NCBI GenBank assembly: GCA_026214975.1
Contig: CM047806.1
Location: 84,429,599 to 84,493,598, forward strand
Direction: 5' to 3'
Source of the DNA: Gentiana macrophylla
Taxonomy: Eukaryota > Streptophyta > Magnoliopsida > Gentianales > Gentianaceae
DNA: 64,000 bases
The position numbers and the translations under genes are program-made. Below the pieces are notes generated by a model that saw nothing but the letters and a program-made list of their open reading frames with translations, was not told the origin of the DNA and made no database searches. Positions 59,695-64,000 of the stretch are shown piece by piece; positions within the stretch are counted from its first letter, which is position 1; the number at the start of each line of letters is the position of its first letter.

Positions 59695-61377
59695 GATAAC
59701 CATCTTAGTAGACACAAAGGTATTAGACACTCCGGTATCAAACAAGGCCGTAACTGCAAGATTATCAACTATTATTGTACCTAGAAAGTAAATTTATTTA
59801 CTTAAACACAAAGTACAACATGAATTAACGTGCTATAAATGTATTTTCAGAAAACAAACAACTCAACAGATACCTGAAATAACAGTGTCGTCCGGTTACG
59901 CTACTTTAGCATCCAATGCAAACACCCTAACTGGCGGCCTTGAGTTTTCTTTTTCACTTCCCTGGTTCTGATTTCCTTGGTTTCCCCTTGTTGGACAAGA
60001 TCTTGAAGAATTTCCCGAATCACCACTGTAGTAGCAGCCACTTGCATTTTCCTGACACTCACCGGAATGGTTTCTCTTGCATTGTTGACAAAATGGTGTG
60101 CTTTGCTGCAGGGGTGGATGCTAGAGGTGTTGTTGTAATCTTTACGTTCTATTGAGGTGCTCCTCGGCTACTACCTTGACTAGTCCCAAATGATATCTTC
60201 GCCCCTACAAGGAAAGAAGGCTTATTCTTAAACGTTTCCACTTCCAAAGCCTTGTTAAGCATTTCAGCCATGGTTCTTGGCGAAGCTCCCAACATACCCA
60301 ATTGTATCTCCCGGGATAAACCATTCAAATACAAAGCCATCTTCTTTTCTTCAACACCCATAATCTTGGGGTAAAACCGACCCAACTCATTGAATCGATT
60401 AGTTTATTGCATGACTGTCAACTGTTGCCCTTGCTTGAGGTTCAAAAACTAACTTGCTTTATTTGCTTGGACCGACGGTGGAAAGTACTCGGTGTAGAAA
60501 AATTCTTTAAACACTTTCCAATCGGTAATCTTACCATGGATGCTCTTTATAGCCTCAATCCAACTTTCAGCCGTACCCAACAAGAATCCGATGGCTAATT
60601 GAGCTAACTCCGTCTCGGGTACATTCATATTTTTGCATGCTTTCTCGAAACTTCTTATCCACATCTCAACCTTAGCCGGATCTACATTCCCGAAGAAGTC
60701 CTGAACACGTTTCCTTTTCAACCTTGTGTACCCATCAATCGGAGGAGTTTGGTCATGAACCAGTGGAGGTCTAACTAGTGGAGCGACTAGTGGGTAAACC
60801 GGAGGGTTAACTGGTGTATATACAAGGGGTACTTATGGTGCTTTAAGTACTTGAGATGGGTATGGAGGTGGATATGTCTGGTGAGGTGGAGCTACAGGTG
60901 ATACTTGGTGATAATGATGGTATCTCTGATGATGTGGTTGAGTGTGTTAAGGTTGATGAAGTCCATAGGGTGGGCAGTCAAAACCAAAATGTTGTTCAAG
61001 CCTTGATGATGGTGGTATGATGGTAGATTGGGGTGGATAACTTGTGGTGGAGGGTAGAAGGTTTGCTGATATGGAGGTATAACCGGAGGAGGGTGGCTAA
61101 CCGGTGGAGGTGGTGGAGGGTACACCTCTGTAACGGGTGGTAAGAGCACTGGTGGAATGTCACCCACAATGGTGACTGGTATAGATCCCCCAACATGCCA
61201 ATGAGGAGGATGTTCCTGATGAACTTGAGGTGAGGGAAATGGAGTCTGTTGAGGCTGATCAAACTGTTGCACAACACCCCCTAGCACTGGTATCAGACTA
61301 TCTGCTCTATGTTGCACTCCTGAGCTTTATGCTCCATGAATGCCTCTGCGGATAACTACCATTCTGAATGATCAAGG
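59695..61377 (-). pseudogene. gag-pol: gypsy gag and protease start
   Basis: A Pro-rich N-terminal part (61317-60892, runs of Pro, HPPP and PPQV) leads into the gag core. Pieces are 60721-60449 (RVQDFFGNVDPAKVEMWIRS, TELAQLAIGFLLGTAESWIE, WKVFKEFFYTEYFP) and 60385-60149 (GRFYPKIMGVEEKKMALYLN, AEMLNKALEVETF). The zinc knuckle CQQCKRNHSGEC is at about 60057-60097. A Gly/Asn/Gln-rich spacer follows, then the protease ALFDTGVSNTFVSTKM (about 59706-59752) with the DTG active site intact. There are several frame breaks. The protease is split from the RT side by the solo LTR. Confidence 0.85.
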
Positions 61378-61454
61378 AAGATTAGAATGTTACTAAGTGG
61401 TCCAAAGAAATCTTATCTTAAAGAAAAAGAATCCTAGAACAGCAAGGACGCTTC

Positions 61455-61466
61455 GCTCTGATACCA
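61455..61466 (-). other. primer binding site of the gypsy element
   Basis: The minus strand reads TGGTATCAGAGC, an exact initiator-Met tRNA complement, two bases from the 5' LTR end (CGTTACA). Confidence 0.95.
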
Positions 61467-61468
61467 AC

Positions 61469-62311
61469 TGTAACGTCCCGTTCCTATATACCGAGTCCTT
61501 ATCCGGAAAAGAATGTTCGGCACGTATAATATTAAATAAATTTGATATTATACATATGCCTCTACATCATCGTATCGATATTAGCAAATACGGAATCTAA
61601 AAAGAATCAGGTGAAATCATAAATGCTACTAGAATAGAAAAGCAACCATATTAAAGATAGAAAGGGTATCTTACAACAACGAAATAAAGCTTACAAGTAT
61701 GAAGTCTCGAAAGTAAAAGTACAACATCTTATCTTACAGAAAAATCTCAAAATGAAATACAGCATTTGTCTTGGAAGGAAAGATACATAGTCATGAGTAC
61801 AACATATATAATAAAAGAGAAGTGAAAAACATCAACAAAGCATCATCATATGTCGTCCTCAAAATCCTCGTTGAACTCTTGTTCAACCTGTTCATCTTCT
61901 CACCCCACAAAGCATACAAAAAAAACATTCAATGGAGGTAAGTACAAAGGTACTTAGTAAAGAGGTAGAAGCTATTGACTTGATTAAGTTTCATAACGAA
62001 AGGTTTACATAATTATTAAGTTTTCATTATATGACCAACACAACTCTAGGGTTCACTTCATGCTCATCAACATGTCGTGGAATCCTACTTGTTTCTATCT
62101 TAACTTATCTTTGTTACATCAGCATTCAAGGACACTACACATGGGGCTGCTCACCACGAAGTATCTTGGGGCAACATATTGGTGGATCACACCAATAGCC
62201 ATGGGCTTGCCCCGATAGTGTACACGTTCGGTGAAGTCCATCCGTACTTGGGGACTTAGTAACCTATAGAGCTATTCACTTCATGATATAGACTTGTGTC
62301 TTACCAAGAAT
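61469..62311 (-). repeat. 5' LTR of the gypsy element (partial)
   Basis: TGTAACGTCCCGTTCC on the plus strand, collinear with 41960-42810. It is interrupted after TTACCAAGAAT by the Angela-like LTR at 62312. The remaining ~1.7 kb of the LTR is not in the window. Confidence 0.9.
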
Positions 62312-62833
62312 TGTTGAAATATTGTCCTAAACCCAATCGGGTTGGACCGGATCTGACCGGGTCGAATCATTTCTACTATTTCTTTATGTTTGTACATATA
62401 ATAAATGGCTTTCCATTATTATATATTTGTTCGTTTAACGGACCAATTGTGATATTGTATATATGATAATGTTCCTAGTGTCAAACTGTGAAAGAGAAAT
62501 CATGATGGTGATTATGGTTGATTAGATCTCGACTCACTTGAATAAGTTTGATACTTATATGTCTCTAGTCGTATGTACTATTAAACAAAACTTTTTCCAG
62601 TAGCAATCCAATGGAGGATTCCGGTGGTTGTTCGTGTGGATCAACGGTAGAGGCCGAACACTTGGACGGCTTCGTGCAGAAACTACAACCGTAGACAAAG
62701 CGACGATCTATTTTAGATTATCCAAGGTATTTTGTTCGTCTACTTCTTTTATGCTTGCTTGAACGAAGTCGATCTTTTGTAAAAGGAAATCAAATTTTAA
62801 ATTCCGATGCGTTCCCGTTCTGATTTCCAAACA
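62312..62833 (+). repeat. 5' LTR of an Angela-like element, internally deleted form
   Basis: TGTTGAAATATTGTCC...GATTTCCAAACA, 522 bases. The first ~270 and last ~240 bases match the two ends of the solo LTR at 57745-59694 (opposite strand). The middle ~1.4 kb is absent, the break following TACTATTAAAC near 62589. Confidence 0.85.
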
Positions 62834-62834
62834 G

Positions 62835-62846
62835 TGGTATCAGGGC
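62835..62846 (+). other. primer binding site of the last Angela-like element
   Basis: TGGTATCAGGGC, one base from the initiator-Met complement, one base after the LTR. Confidence 0.85.
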
Positions 62847-64000
62847 GGTCTTCGATCTTAAGCAATAAGCATTAGTTAATTTGCATAGTAATTAATCATA
62901 GATGCATGAATAGGATTCGCGGAACGAAAACAAAAAAACATTCGACGGTGGGGCTGCTCGGTCGATCGGCGGCGGCGCCCCATCTTGAGATTTCTGGCGG
63001 CGTCGGCTACCCTTTTGGGGGTCGGCGTCAGCCGGTGGCTCTTGGTGGACCCTGAAAATTTTGGTTAGTTTTTTTGTGAATTCTTTGTGGTAGATTGTTA
63101 TCTCTTTGTATAGTTGATGCCATTTTGCTAACCAATGATTCAAATAGTTTGGACCATTGGGATGCCATATGTCATTACTCAATTTATTGAGTAAAAGTGT
63201 TCAAAAAAACATTATTGAGTAAAAGGGTTGAGCCTATGGTCCACTTTTTTGGTCCTAAGGTTAACCTAGGCCATTATCAAATATTTGGTAAATGGCTAGG
63301 TTGATGTCTTTTGGTTTATGAAACTAAAGACACCCCTTTTGATTAGGAACCAAAAGGAAATGAAACAAAATAGACATATTTTATTTTGATTTTATTTTTG
63401 AATAGTTCTTATTAATGAAATTAAAATCGAAATCATTTTAGAATCAATCATTAATTTTATTTCGATTTAAAAATCATGTAATTGATTAAATATTAATTAG
63501 TTAATTGATTTGATAAAATAAGACGCTAGTTGGAAGTTTTAGATTTTATCTTTTTCATAAGATTTTATTGTATGGATTAGATGTTCTAGATATAATATGA
63601 TTATATGAACCCCGATTGATCTTGGACTCGACTAATAGGATAGATGTGAATGATTTATTTTTCTTTTGGTATAAATTTTGTCGTAGGCCGTTACGAAGAA
63701 CAAGCCTAGTTTATTTTCTACATTATCATGCTCCCGTTATCCCCCCTCCTCCGTGTGCGGTGGGTGTATTTATATTATTAGACAAAATTATATAACAAGA
63801 AGGAGCAGAAGACAAAGGCAAAAGAAAGACGACATAGAGATCCTATTGGTGGTTGCAGCTACCCTTAAATTCCTGACCCGCAGTTTCGTCAGTTTGTATT
63901 CGAAACCGCACTTAGGAAAAGTTTATAGATCATACCGGTTACTTTACGCATTTATTTATTTTGTGCAAGTATTTATTTTATACGATATGATAGATGCATG
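62847..64000 (+). other. leader of the last Angela-like element, running out of the window
   Basis: Non-coding so far. A GC-rich patch (about 62935-63020, GGCGGCGGCGCCCC and GGCGGCGTCGGC) stands out, followed by AT-rich sequence. No gag is seen up to 64000. Given the ~2-kb leader of the related element at 50691-52680, gag would be expected beyond the edge. Confidence 0.65.

Larger units (their letters stand above)
41960..62311 (-). mobile_element. Ty3/gypsy chromovirus (Tekay-like), heavily interrupted
   Basis: 3' LTR at 41960-44514, 5' LTR (partial) at 61469-62311, primer site 61455-61466. Gag, protease and reverse transcriptase are readable on the minus strand between 61330 and 56250. RNase H and integrase survive only around an inverted duplication at 54409-56119. 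Insertions: MITE (42855-43129), Angela-like copia (44519-54408), hAT element (from 54763 to 56246), solo LTR (57745-59694) and another Angela-like element at 62312. The long LTRs and a CX2CX4HX4C knuckle of the form CQQCKRNHSGEC suggest the Tekay lineage (inference). The chromodomain region is lost. Confidence 0.85.

Noticed and set aside
62892..63182. 96-residue minus-strand frame ending in a GC-rich patch
   Set aside because: It lies in the leader of an Angela-like element on the other strand, with no recognisable domain.

Overview
This window is AT-rich plant nuclear DNA, most likely from a eudicot. It consists almost entirely of LTR retrotransposons nested inside one another, plus a few small DNA transposons. 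The only host gene I can name is a broken bHLH transcription factor at about 3.4-8.8 kb. There are no bacterial-type operons, CRISPR arrays, rRNA genes or recognisable tRNA genes. The species cannot be told from the sequence. Element lineage names (Tork, Ale, SIRE, Angela, Tekay) are my inference from protein motifs and LTR layout.

1-3.3 kb: two decayed Ty1/copia remnants on the + strand. 3.4-8.8 kb: two exons of a bHLH gene on the minus strand. The intron between them holds a very young Tork-like copia element (3622-8490) with two 379-bp LTRs that look identical and a perfect 5-bp target duplication. 8.8-11.5 kb: non-coding DNA with a poly-T run and two MITE-like elements.

11.5-42 kb: a nest of SIRE-like copia elements. 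The outermost one (+ strand) has its 5' LTR at 11535-13261 and its gag/protease at 35304-37785. It is split by a minus-strand SIRE-like element (13293-35303, target duplication GAGCT). That element is itself split by a + strand copia element (19971-29949, target duplication GTTTG). The innermost element carries long TTA microsatellites in both LTRs and a 3-kb direct duplication of its own coding region around 1.7 kb of unrelated, partly exon-like DNA. A third SIRE-like element (minus, from 37786) cuts the outer one short. Two of these elements keep remains of an extra open reading frame between pol and the 3' LTR.

42-62.3 kb: a minus-strand Ty3/gypsy chromovirus (Tekay-like) with 2.55-kb LTRs. 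It has been invaded by an Angela/BARE-like copia element (44519-54408, with a tandem partial copy), a solo LTR (57745-59694), a MITE and a hAT-type element. An inverted duplication of the hAT half plus the RNase H region makes a palindrome of about 1.3 kb. 62.3-64 kb: the 5' LTR, primer site and leader of another Angela-like element that runs out of the window.

Almost all coding regions are broken by stops and frameshifts, and two enzymes have lost catalytic residues. The value of the window lies in its insertion chronology and rearrangements. I did not find a convincing new functional system.
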